Shown here in pieces: positions 15,662-22,631 of a DNA stretch of 22,631 nucleotides. The DNA lies in NCBI GenBank assembly GCA_023460715.1, contig JAEWPH010000143.1, positions 1-22,631 on the forward strand, read 5' to 3'. Both the position numbers and the translations under genes were made by a program. Position 1 is the first letter of the stretch, and each line of letters begins with the position of its first letter. The notes below the pieces were generated by a model. The model ran no database searches and was not told the origin of the DNA. It worked only from the letters and a program-made list of their open reading frames with translations. The stretch is from Pseudomonadota bacterium. GTDB lineage: Bacteria > Pseudomonadota > Gammaproteobacteria > Burkholderiales > Burkholderiaceae_C.

Positions 15662-18040
15662 TCAATTCCTGAACAGATCAAGGATCTTGTTGCGCTCTTC
15701 CGACGGCGGTGGCGCCGTGGGGGCCACGCCCGGAGCAGCCGCGGGCGGCTGGTCTTCCATGCCCACGCTGGCCACGCCAGCGTTGCGGGCGTACTCCTCG
15801 TAGAACCATTCGCCACTGACGTTGACCACGCCGGGCGGCACGGTCGGCTCGGCCACGGGCACGCCCTTGAGCGCGCGCTCCATGAAGCTGATCCAGATCG
15901 GCAGGCTCAGGCCGCCGCCGGTTTCACGGCTGCCCAGATTGCGGGGCGTGTCATAACCAATCCACGTGACTGCGGCGATGGTCGGCTGGAAGCCGGCGAA
16001 CCAAGCGTCGACGGCGTCGTTCGTCGTGCCGGTCTTGCCATACACATCCGGGCGCTTTAACGTGGCCTGTGCACGGGCCGCGGTGCCCGAGCGCGTAACT
16101 TCCTGCAGCAGGCTGTCCATGATGAAGGCATTGCGGGCCTCGATCGCACGCGGGTTGTTCTCGGTCGCAGGCGGCTGAAAGTCCGACAGGATGCGGCCCT
16201 TGTGGTCGGTGACACGAGAAATCAGGTACGGATTCACGCGATATCCGCCGTTGGCAAATACGGAATAAGCCGCAACCATCTGCATGGGCGTCACCGAGCC
16301 GGCGCCAAGGGCCATGGTCAGATAAGGCGGATGCCGCTCCGGGTCGAAGCCGAAACGCCCGACCCAGTCCTGTGCGTTCTTGGCGCCCACGGCCTGCAGA
16401 ACGCGGATTGACACCACGTTCTTAGAGCGGGCCAAGCCAGTACGCAACGTCATGGGGCCGTCGTACTTGCCGTCATAGTTCTTCGGCTCCCATGGCTGAC
16501 CTCCGGTCACGCCGGCACTGAAGAAGAGCGGGGCATCGTTGACGACGGTAGCCGGCGTGAAGCCCTTCTCCAGGGCCGCTGAGTAGATGAAAGGCTTGAA
16601 GCTCGAACCCGGCTGGCGCCATGCCTGGGTCACATGGTTGAACTTGTTCTTGTCGAAATCGAAGCCTCCGACCAGGGCGCGGACGGCACCGGTCCTCGGG
16701 TCCAGGGCAACGAAAGCACCTTCTACCTCGGGCAGCTGGGTCGCCTCCCAGGTTTTTTTCGGGGTCTGAACGACGCGGATCACGGCGCCGCGACGGATCT
16801 TGATGTTGGGCGCGGCCTTATCGCTCAGACCGGATTGAACCGGCTTGAGCCCATCCCCGGTGATCTCGATCGGATCTCCGCTGGCGCGGGCGGCCACGAT
16901 TTTCTTGGCAGTGACCTCCAGAACCACGGCCGACAGAACGTCGCCATTGTCGGGATGCCCCGCAAGGATGTCGTCGACGGCGTCTTCGGCCTCCTGGGGG
17001 TCGGACGGAAGTGTGGCGAACTTCTCGGGGCCTCGGTAGTGCTGCCGTCGCTCGTAGTCCATGATGCCCTTGCGCAACGCTACGTACGCGGCTTCCTGCT
17101 CGCCTGCATTCAGGGTGGTGTACACGTTCAGGCCCCGCGTGTAAGCCTCGTTGCCGTACTGCGAGAAGATCAGCTGGCGCACCATCTCGGCCACGTATTC
17201 GGCATGGACGCGGGTGCTGTCCGGACCCGAGCGCAGCTTCAGGTCTTCCTGCTTCGCCGCAGCGGCTTCCTCGGCAGTAATGAAGCCGTTCTCCACCATG
17301 CGGTCAATGATGTACAGCTGACGAATGCGCGCTCTCTTGGGGTTGCTGATGGGGTTGTAGGCGGAGGGGGCCTTGGGCAGGCCAGCGAGCATGGCGGCCT
17401 CCGCGATGGAAATCGACTTCAGAGGCTTGCCAAAATACGTTTCTGATGCGGCCGCAAATCCGTAGGCTCTATTACCGAGGTAAATCTGATTCATGTAGAT
17501 TTCAAGAATCTGATTTTTCGACAGCAAATGCTCCAGCTTGAAAGTCAGTAATATTTCGTAAATTTTGCGCGTGAATGTCTTTTCGGACGAAAGATAGACA
17601 TTGCGCGCTACCTGCATTGTGATGGTGGATGCCCCCTGGCTCTTTACCCGGCCCAAGTTTGCCAGCCCCGCCCGAACGACGCCTTTGTAGTCCACGCCGC
17701 CGTGTTGGAAGAAGCGGGCGTCCTCGATGGCTAGTACCGCATTGGTCATCACCTTCGGAATGTCCTGGATGGGCGTCAGATTTCGCCGCTCCTCGCCGAA
17801 CTCTCCCAGTAGGGCACCCTCCGTGGAGTACACGCGCAGCGGCAACTTAGGGCGGTAGTCCGCCAGATCGGAGATATCCGGCAAGTTCGGGTAAGCCACT
17901 GCCAGCGCTACTGCAATTGTGAGAAGCCCAGCCAAGGCGCCTGCGAGGGCCAAGCCCATCAGCCACGCGAAGCCACGGATCAGCCAACGTAACCAGCGGG
18001 GACGAGAGGGGGCAGGAGTAGGCTTGTCGGGATGCGGCAT
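15662..18040 (-). CDS. mrcA: Penicillin-binding protein 1A (bifunctional transglycosylase/transpeptidase)
   Basis: A 792-residue class A PBP that polymerises and crosslinks peptidoglycan. It has a short cytoplasmic tail, a membrane anchor (about 22-50), a glycosyltransferase domain with catalytic Glu106 in AIEDARFFQHGG and the block GASTITMQVARN (136-147), an inserted OB-like region, and a transpeptidase domain with SSFK (Ser479-Lys482), SKN (539-541) and KTG (669-671). Order and spacing are standard for PBP1A. The C-terminal tail is Pro/Ala-rich. ATG at 18040 is the first start in frame with a polar N-terminus. It is divergent from pilMNOPQ, a conserved arrangement; the pilus complex must pass through the wall this enzyme builds. 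A patch at about 17461-17580, coding part of the glycosyltransferase domain, is only about 37-38% GC. Confidence 0.97.
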   Translation of the reverse strand: MPHPDKPTPAPSRPRWLRWLIRGFAWLMGLALAGALAGLLTIAVALAVAYPNLPDISDLADYRPKLPLRVYSTEGALLGEFGEERRNLTPIQDIPKVMTNAVLAIEDARFFQHGGVDYKGVVRAGLANLGRVKSQGASTITMQVARNVYLSSEKTFTRKIYEILLTFKLEHLLSKNQILEIYMNQIYLGNRAYGFAAASETYFGKPLKSISIAEAAMLAGLPKAPSAYNPISNPKRARIRQLYIIDRMVENGFITAEEAAAAKQEDLKLRSGPDSTRVHAEYVAEMVRQLIFSQYGNEAYTRGLNVYTTLNAGEQEAAYVALRKGIMDYERRQHYRGPEKFATLPSDPQEAEDAVDDILAGHPDNGDVLSAVVLEVTAKKIVAARASGDPIEITGDGLKPVQSGLSDKAAPNIKIRRGAVIRVVQTPKKTWEATQLPEVEGAFVALDPRTGAVRALVGGFDFDKNKFNHVTQAWRQPGSSFKPFIYSAALEKGFTPATVVNDAPLFFSAGVTGGQPWEPKNYDGKYDGPMTLRTGLARSKNVVSIRVLQAVGAKNAQDWVGRFGFDPERHPPYLTMALGAGSVTPMQMVAAYSVFANGGYRVNPYLISRVTDHKGRILSDFQPPATENNPRAIEARNAFIMDSLLQEVTRSGTAARAQATLKRPDVYGKTGTTNDAVDAWFAGFQPTIAAVTWIGYDTPRNLGSRETGGGLSLPIWISFMERALKGVPVAEPTVPPGVVNVSGEWFYEEYARNAGVASVGMEDQPPAAAPGVAPTAPPPSEERNKILDLFRN

Positions 18041-18291
18041 CGGGCGCTCAAAAGGGGCAATCCCCGATTATAAAAAATATGGCGATCAGCCGGGGCCGCC
18101 CTTAAAGGGGGCCTCAATGCCGTTGCTGTGGTGCCCACCACGAAAAACACGGCGGCAGCGTCAACTTTTGACAACGGCTCGCCGCTTACATTTGGCAAGG
18201 AATCTTTGCCTAAAACTACCTTGCTGCTAGCATCCCTGCAAGCTGTTAGGTTTTGTTGCGTCCAATTTGTATAAGTTCGAGGGGCCAAATT
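18041..18291. other. Divergent mrcA-pilM intergenic region with several inverted repeats
   Basis: A 251-base gap without a gene. It contains a TATAAT for mrcA, a perfect inverted repeat GTGGTG-CC-CACCAC (18128-18141), a GTCAA-N3-TTGAC dyad (18160-18172) that contains most of a consensus TTGACA (18168-18173), and a GGCAA/TTGCC stem just after it. The pilM promoter was not located with confidence: TTGACA has no matching -10 at 16-18 bases. The several dyads suggest regulator binding sites. Confidence 0.5.
18067..18072 (-). promoter_or_regulatory. -10 element of the mrcA promoter
   Basis: TATAAT on the minus strand, a perfect -10 hexamer, 26 bases before the mrcA ATG, preceded by a T-rich stretch. 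No good -35 lies 16-18 bases upstream, so an activator or an AT-rich UP-like stretch may help. The short leader would begin with a small GGGG/CCCC stem. Confidence 0.5.
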
Positions 18292-19371
18292 TTGATCTCT
18301 TTGGGGTCTTTGTTCAGTCGCCAGTCCGCTCCTCTGTTGGGGATCGACATCAGTTCCTCCAGTGTCAAGCTGGTAGAGCTGGGGCAGCACAAGTCCGGGA
18401 ATACGGTCTTGGAGCGCTGTGCCATCGAGCCCCTCGAACGAGGATGGATCGTGGACGGCAACATCGAAAAGTTCGATGAAGTTGCTGAGGCCATGCGCCG
18501 TCTGGTGAAGAAGAGTGGCACGCGGACCAAGAACGTGGCGCTTGCTCTGCCTCCGTCGGCCGTGATCACCAAGCGCATCACACTGCCCGGCGGCATGTCG
18601 GAGCAGGAGCTGGAAGTTCAGGTTGAGTCGGAAGCCAACCAATACATCCCTTTTTCCTTGGACGAAGTCAGCCTCGATTTCTGCATTGTGGGACCCAGCA
18701 AGAGTTCCCCGGGGGACGTCGATGTGCTCATCGCTGCATCCCGCAAGGAAAAAGTCCAGGACCGGCAGGGCCTGGCTGAAGCCGCCGGTCTCAAGCCCGT
18801 CATTGTCGACATCGAGTCGAACGCTTCCCGGCTGGCCGCAGGGCGCCTCATTGAAGCACTTCCTAACCGCGGCGTAGATGCCATGGTCGCTTTGTTCGAG
18901 GTGGGCGCACTGGCCACCAGCATGCAGGTCATCCGCAACGAGGAGGTGCTGTATGACCGCGACCAGGCCTTCGGAGGGGCTCAGCTCACGCAGTTGATCG
19001 TGCGCCAGTATGGTTTTTCGCTGGATGAGGCCGAAAGCAAAAAGCGTAGCGGGGATCTTCCGGAGGACTACCAGAGCGCCGTCTTGCGTCCCTTTGTGGA
19101 CAGCATGGCGCAAGAGGTTGGCCGTGCGCTTCAGTTCTTCTTCACCAGCACGCCCTACAACCGGGTCGATCACATCTTGCTTGCAGGCGGATCGGCTCCG
19201 CTGGCGGGCCTGACGGAAGCCGTTACGCACACCACGGGGTTCGCCTGTTCGATGGTGAATCCTTTTGAGGGAATGGAGATCGGCAGTTCGGTGCGCCTGA
19301 AAAAGATGGTGAGGGAAGCTCCGTCTTACCTCACCTCCTGCGGATTGGCCATGCGGAGGTTTCTGCAGTGA
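18292..19371 (+). CDS. pilM: Type IV pilus assembly ATPase-like protein PilM
   Basis: A 359-residue cytoplasmic actin-like (FtsA/ASKHA fold) protein that forms the inner ring of the type IV pilus alignment complex and binds the N-terminus of PilN. The nucleotide-binding signature LLGIDISSSSVKLVEL lies near the N-terminus (15-30), and the adenosine motif ILLAGGSAPLAGL near residue 300. I chose a TTG start at 18292 because GAGGGG (18279-18284) sits seven bases before it and the resulting MISLGSLF matches the family; a TTG at 18253 has no such support. It is the first gene of pilMNOPQ and overlaps pilN by GTGA. Divergent from mrcA. Confidence 0.95.
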   Translation: MISLGSLFSRQSAPLLGIDISSSSVKLVELGQHKSGNTVLERCAIEPLERGWIVDGNIEKFDEVAEAMRRLVKKSGTRTKNVALALPPSAVITKRITLPGGMSEQELEVQVESEANQYIPFSLDEVSLDFCIVGPSKSSPGDVDVLIAASRKEKVQDRQGLAEAAGLKPVIVDIESNASRLAAGRLIEALPNRGVDAMVALFEVGALATSMQVIRNEEVLYDRDQAFGGAQLTQLIVRQYGFSLDEAESKKRSGDLPEDYQSAVLRPFVDSMAQEVGRALQFFFTSTPYNRVDHILLAGGSAPLAGLTEAVTHTTGFACSMVNPFEGMEIGSSVRLKKMVREAPSYLTSCGLAMRRFLQ

Positions 19372-19976
19372 TCCTGATTAACTTACTGCCGCACAGAGAA
19401 GCCGCGCGCAAGCGCCGCAAAGAGGCATTCCAGGCCACCATGCTGATGTCCGCACTCGCCGGTTTGGCGATTGCCGGTATCGTCTACTGGTGGTTCCAGA
19501 TGATGATCACGGACCAGCAAGGCAGAAATGCATTCCTGCAGCAGGAAATCCGTGTCTTGGAAGGTCAGATCAAGGAAATTGCGACGCTTGAAGACGAAAT
19601 TGCGGCCTTGCGCGCACGCCAAAAGGCCGTGGAAGATTTGCAATCGGACCGCAACTTGCCTGTTTACATGCTGAACGAACTGGTGGCCCAACTGCCTGAT
19701 GGGGTCTATATCACCAGTCTGAAGCAGGCAGATCAGACTGTCAGCATGCAGGGGATGGCTCAATCCAATGAGCGCGTGTCGGAAATGCTGCGGAATCTTG
19801 CCGACAACACCCCTTGGTTCTCTAAGCCCGAATTGGTCGAGATCGTGGCCAGCAACGTTGCGTTGACTCCCAGGGATCAGCGGCGCGTAGCCTCTTTCAA
19901 TCTCCGCTTCAAGCTGGTCCGCAGCAGCGAAGTCCAGGCGCAAACTGCGGCCGCTTCTGCAGCGGGGGGGCGCTGA
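19368..19976 (+). CDS. pilN: Type IV pilus inner-membrane protein PilN
   Basis: A 202-residue bitopic inner-membrane protein. It starts with the cytoplasmic motif INLLPHREAARKRRK (3-17) that docks into PilM, then one membrane helix (about 24-42), a coiled-coil stretch (about 48-90) and a periplasmic ferredoxin-like domain that pairs with PilO. The start is GTG at 19368, eight bases after a perfect GGAGG (19355-19359) and overlapping the pilM stop by four bases. Length is normal for PilN. A run of seven G lies just before its stop codon. Confidence 0.95.
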   Translation: MILINLLPHREAARKRRKEAFQATMLMSALAGLAIAGIVYWWFQMMITDQQGRNAFLQQEIRVLEGQIKEIATLEDEIAALRARQKAVEDLQSDRNLPVYMLNELVAQLPDGVYITSLKQADQTVSMQGMAQSNERVSEMLRNLADNTPWFSKPELVEIVASNVALTPRDQRRVASFNLRFKLVRSSEVQAQTAAASAAGGR

Positions 19977-19977
19977 C

Positions 19978-20652
19978 ATGCCGATGAAACTTTCTAACCG
20001 CATGAGCGGTGAGCAACTGCAGGAGTCGCTGCAGCGGCAATTCAAAAATCTGGACCCCCAAGATCCTTCGAGGTGGCCGCTTCTGCCGCGTGTCCTGCTA
20101 TGCCTATGCATTGCCTCCGCGATCGTGGTTTTCACTTGGTTTGCGTTTTTAAAGGATTACGAAGTCGAGTTGGAAACGGAGCGGAGTACCGAGCAAACAC
20201 TGAGGGCAGATTACGAGAAGAAGTTGACGAAGGCCGTCAGCTTGGACGGCCTGAAAAAACAGCGGGAACAGGTCCAACAATATGTTCTGCAATTGGAAAA
20301 GCAACTGCCGAGCAAGGCAGAAATGGCGGCGTTACTGTCCGATATCAACCAGGCCGGACTGGGGCGTAGTCTCCAGTTTGAGTTATTCAGGCCGGGCCAA
20401 GTCGTGGTGAGAGATTACTATGCAGAGTTGCCCATTGCCTTGAAAGTCACAGGGCAGTATCACGACATCGGCGCATTCGCTTCCGATGTGGCTCATCTTT
20501 CACGCATTGTGACGCTGAATAACATCGCGCTAATGCCTGGCGGGAAGGATGCGCCGGTACTTTCACTTGAGGCAACCGCGCGCACCTTCCGGTATCTTGA
20601 TCAAGAAGAAATACAGGCCCAGAGGGCAGCTAAGGGGGCTCGGAAGCAATGA
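19978..20652 (+). CDS. pilO: Type IV pilus inner-membrane protein PilO
   Basis: A 224-residue partner of PilN with the same plan: short cytoplasmic tail, one membrane helix (about 37-57), a coiled coil (about 60-105) and a periplasmic ferredoxin-like domain ending near residue 205. The block LPIALKVTGQYHDIGAFASDVAHLSRIV is a clear PilO signature. PilN and PilO form heterodimers that link PilM in the cytoplasm to PilP in the periplasm. It starts one base after the pilN stop; a second ATG two codons later (19984) is a possible start. It overlaps pilP by four bases. Confidence 0.94.
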   Translation: MPMKLSNRMSGEQLQESLQRQFKNLDPQDPSRWPLLPRVLLCLCIASAIVVFTWFAFLKDYEVELETERSTEQTLRADYEKKLTKAVSLDGLKKQREQVQQYVLQLEKQLPSKAEMAALLSDINQAGLGRSLQFELFRPGQVVVRDYYAELPIALKVTGQYHDIGAFASDVAHLSRIVTLNNIALMPGGKDAPVLSLEATARTFRYLDQEEIQAQRAAKGARKQ

Positions 20653-21194
20653 GGGCAATATATATTCTTGCCGTGGCCGGTATGGGGCTTTTTTTAGCGG
20701 GATGTGGACCGTCTGGCGAGGATGAACTTCGTGAGTGGATGCAAGGAGTTCGGTCCAATATCCGTCCCAAAATTGTTCCTCTGTCTGAGCCGAAGCAGTT
20801 CACTCCCGTGGATTACGCCGTAGGTAATAGCTTGGATCCCTTCAGTCCACTGAAACTTACCCAGGCCTTGCGCAAGGAAACTGCGCAGTCGACTTCGAGT
20901 GCTCTGGTGGCGCCTGAAATGGCGAGGAGAAAAGAGCCTCTTGAGGCATACCCGCTCGATGCGATGACGATGGTTGGCAGTTTGAACAAGGCTGGCGTAC
21001 CAACAGCTCTATTAAGCGTCGATAGGCTAATTTATCAGGTTAGGGTTGGTAATTACCTGGGTCAGAATTACGGAAGAATTACCAAAATATCCGAGACTGA
21101 AATTCATTTGCGAGAAATTGTTCAAGATGCGGCAGGTGAATGGGTTGAGCGTACGAGCACTCTCGGTCTGCAAGAGGGAAAGGTAAATAAATGA
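20649..21194 (+). CDS. pilP: Type IV pilus lipoprotein PilP
   Basis: A 181-residue lipoprotein with a signal peptide ending in the lipobox LAGC (Cys19). It bridges the PilN-PilO dimer and the secretin PilQ. After a flexible linker (about 25-100) comes the beta-sandwich HR domain, seen in LSVDRLIYQVRVGNYLGQNY and the following EIHLREIV, which binds the N0 domain of PilQ. It overlaps both neighbours by ATGA. Codon use is clearly AT-richer than in the genes left of mrcA: the row 21001-21060 has 25 G/C in 60. Confidence 0.95.
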   Translation: MRAIYILAVAGMGLFLAGCGPSGEDELREWMQGVRSNIRPKIVPLSEPKQFTPVDYAVGNSLDPFSPLKLTQALRKETAQSTSSALVAPEMARRKEPLEAYPLDAMTMVGSLNKAGVPTALLSVDRLIYQVRVGNYLGQNYGRITKISETEIHLREIVQDAAGEWVERTSTLGLQEGKVNK

Positions 21195-22631
21195 TTAAAA
21201 GTGGATTGCGTATCCTTCGCCGATTCCGGGGTGTCTGGGGTGTTGGTTATGCTATTGCGACAGCGCATGCGGCATATGCTCAAAATTCTATAGAGCAGGT
21301 GGCTGGTAGTGTTCAGAATGGCGCAGAGGTCGTTCGCATTCAGCTATCCCAGCCGCTACAGTCGTTGCCTACGGGGTTTTCTATCCAATCTCCTGCCCGT
21401 ATTGCTTTGGATTTTCCGAGTGTGGTGAATGGTACGGGACGGTCGACGGTGGACATGAATCAGGGGAACCTAAAGTCGGTGAACGTAGTTGAGTCTGGTG
21501 GGCGCTCAAGAGTTGTTCTTAACTTGAAGCAGGCTACTTCTTACAGGGCTGACTTGCAGGGCAGCGCTCTGTTGGTGACTCTAGATCCGGTAAATTCCGC
21601 TGCAGTAGTTCCAAGTGGAGCTCCGACGGTTTTTGCTGAAGACAGAGTAGATCAGACAAGACCTCTGAAGGATGTTGACTTTCGTCGTGGAAGCGATGGA
21701 TCCGGGCGAATCGTCGTCGGGCTTCCAAGTAGCCAGGTAGGGGTCGATATTCGTAAACAAGGTAATAGCCTGGTTGTTGATTTTCTTCATTCTTCGCTTC
21801 CAGAGGGACTCCGGCGGCGCTTGGATGTGTCTGACTTTGGTACGCCAGTGCAGACTATCGTGAGTTCACAGCAGGGTGAACGGGTTCGAATGACTGTCGA
21901 CCCTATTGGAGAGTGGGACCATAGCGCGTACCAAAGCGACAGCCAGTTCGTTGTTGAAATTCGGCAAAAAAAGGTGGACACCAATAAACTGGCCCAAGGT
22001 CCGGTTTACAGCGGCGAAAAGTTGTCTTTGAATTTCCAGAATATAGAAGTTCGGTCTTTGTTGCAGGTCATCGCAGACTTCACGAACTTCAATATCGTCA
22101 CATCAGATACGGTTACTGGGGCGTTAACGTTGCGCCTTAAGGATGTACCCTGGGACCAAGCGCTTCAAATTATTATGGAAGCTAGAGGTCTTGGAATGCG
22201 CAAAACCGGCACAGTGCTGTGGATCGCGCCTAAGGACGAAATTGATACGAGGGCGCGAAAGGACTTTGAAGCGGCGCAGGCAATTCAAAAGCTCGAACCT
22301 CTTCGGACCCAGGCTTATCAACTGAACTATGCGAAGGCTGCCGACATGGTCGCACAGTTGACCAAGACAACATCCAGTTCGGGATCTTCTGGTTCAGGAA
22401 ACCGGTTCTTGACCGAGCGTGGCAGCGCCATCTCCGAACCTCGGACGAACCAATTGTTTGTAACCGACACGGTGGCAAAACTTGAAGAGGTGCGCCAGCT
22501 GCTGCAAACCTTGGACGTGGCAGTACGGCAGGTCATGATTGAAGCAAGAATTGTGGAGGCACGCGATACCTTTGGCCGTTCGTTGGGGGTCAAATTGGGG
22601 GGGGGGGGTTGCAACAACCGTGGGGCTGTGG
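21191..22631 (+). CDS. pilQ: Type IV pilus secretin PilQ, N-terminal part (runs off the window)
   Basis: The first 480 codons of the outer-membrane secretin through which the pilus leaves the cell. Parts in order are a signal peptide cleaved after AYA (about 1-30), two AMIN domains that bind peptidoglycan (about 45-132 and 155-262), the STN/N0 domain (about 278-330, SLNFQNIEVRSLLQVIADF), then N1 (about 366 on, with a Ser/Gly-rich loop TTSSSGSSGSG) and the start of the secretin domain (RQVMIEARIVEARDTFGRS). The start ATG at 21191 overlaps pilP by four bases. At a 12-G run (22597-22608) the frame as given reads GCNNRGAV, whereas one G fewer gives GVATTVGLW, more like a secretin. So the last 10 or so codons are doubtful and the gene may be frameshifted here. 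Confidence 0.93.
   Translation, partial: MIKSGLRILRRFRGVWGVGYAIATAHAAYAQNSIEQVAGSVQNGAEVVRIQLSQPLQSLPTGFSIQSPARIALDFPSVVNGTGRSTVDMNQGNLKSVNVVESGGRSRVVLNLKQATSYRADLQGSALLVTLDPVNSAAVVPSGAPTVFAEDRVDQTRPLKDVDFRRGSDGSGRIVVGLPSSQVGVDIRKQGNSLVVDFLHSSLPEGLRRRLDVSDFGTPVQTIVSSQQGERVRMTVDPIGEWDHSAYQSDSQFVVEIRQKKVDTNKLAQGPVYSGEKLSLNFQNIEVRSLLQVIADFTNFNIVTSDTVTGALTLRLKDVPWDQALQIIMEARGLGMRKTGTVLWIAPKDEIDTRARKDFEAAQAIQKLEPLRTQAYQLNYAKAADMVAQLTKTTSSSGSSGSGNRFLTERGSAISEPRTNQLFVTDTVAKLEEVRQLLQTLDVAVRQVMIEARIVEARDTFGRSLGVKLGGGGCNNRGAV
22597..22608. repeat. 12-G homopolymer inside pilQ
   Basis: Twelve consecutive G, by far the longest homopolymer in the window, within the secretin-encoding frame and 23 bases from the window end. 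It begins in the third position of a Leu codon and encodes Gly residues. Slippage by one base would switch the downstream frame. Confidence 0.85.

Noticed and set aside
18160..18172. GTCAA-N3-TTGAC dyad as an FNR/ANR box
   Set aside because: The half-sites are in the opposite order to TTGAT-N4-ATCAA and the spacing is wrong.
18191..18209. Possible sigma-54 promoter (TGGCA...TTGC) before pilM
   Set aside because: The GG and GC dinucleotides are separated by 12 bases, not the required 10, so it does not fit a -24/-12 promoter.

Overview
The window looks like chromosomal DNA of a betaproteobacterium in the order Burkholderiales, most likely family Comamonadaceae (Acidovorax-like). The reasons are high GC with strong third-position G/C bias over most of its length, a system II cytochrome c maturation pair (resB-ccsA), the lptM-lysA/cyaY and mrcA/pilMNOPQ arrangements, and a ~55-bp intergenic repeat type that I recall from that family. 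This assignment is inferred from gene content and not from a database match. No rRNA, tRNA, CRISPR array, transposase or phage gene was seen.

Layout from left to right. (1) 1-1510, minus strand: the N-terminal part of pncB, a nicotinamidase-like hydrolase just upstream of it (NAD salvage), and a small YtjA/DUF1328 membrane protein. (2) 1636-2889, minus: metK with a clear intrinsic terminator. (3) 3019-4748, plus: two overlapping LpxL/LpxM-type acyltransferase genes (lipid A acylation), divergent from metK. (4) 4742-6506: an alpha/beta hydrolase gene flanked by two inverted copies of the ~55-bp repeat, then engB (ribosome-biogenesis GTPase), both minus. (5) 6592-10846, plus: a di-heme cytochrome c4-type protein, then resB and ccsA, which export and ligate haem for c-type cytochromes. 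A near-consensus FNR/ANR box and an intrinsic terminator lie between the cytochrome gene and resB. (6) 11005-12740, plus: msrP-msrQ, the periplasmic methionine sulfoxide reductase and its haem b membrane partner. (7) 12742-15223: a third repeat copy, then on the minus strand a metallo-beta-lactamase-fold putative diiron protein with a perfect FNR/ANR box and a correctly spaced -10, lysA (lysine biosynthesis) and the small lipoprotein lptM. (8) 15236-15568, plus: cyaY (frataxin). (9) 15662-18040, minus: mrcA (penicillin-binding protein 1A). (10) 18292-22631, plus: the type IV pilus alignment operon pilM-N-O-P-Q with GTGA/ATGA overlaps, cut by the window end inside pilQ.

Functional links. Much of the middle concerns the cell envelope and redox balance: haem delivery to cytochromes, repair of oxidised periplasmic methionines, and an oxygen- or NO-related diiron protein, with two FNR/ANR-type sites suggesting control by oxygen. 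The right end pairs peptidoglycan synthesis (mrcA) with the pilus complex that must cross peptidoglycan, a common gene pairing.

The most unusual signals are the structured ~55-bp repeat at three gene ends, two copies of which bracket one hydrolase gene and supply stop codons; the perfect FNR/ANR promoter of the diiron protein gene; and a 12-G homopolymer inside pilQ at which the reading frame appears to be shifted, which is either a sequencing error or a phase-variable switch. Base composition also falls clearly from mrcA into the pil operon. I found no wholly new multigene system.
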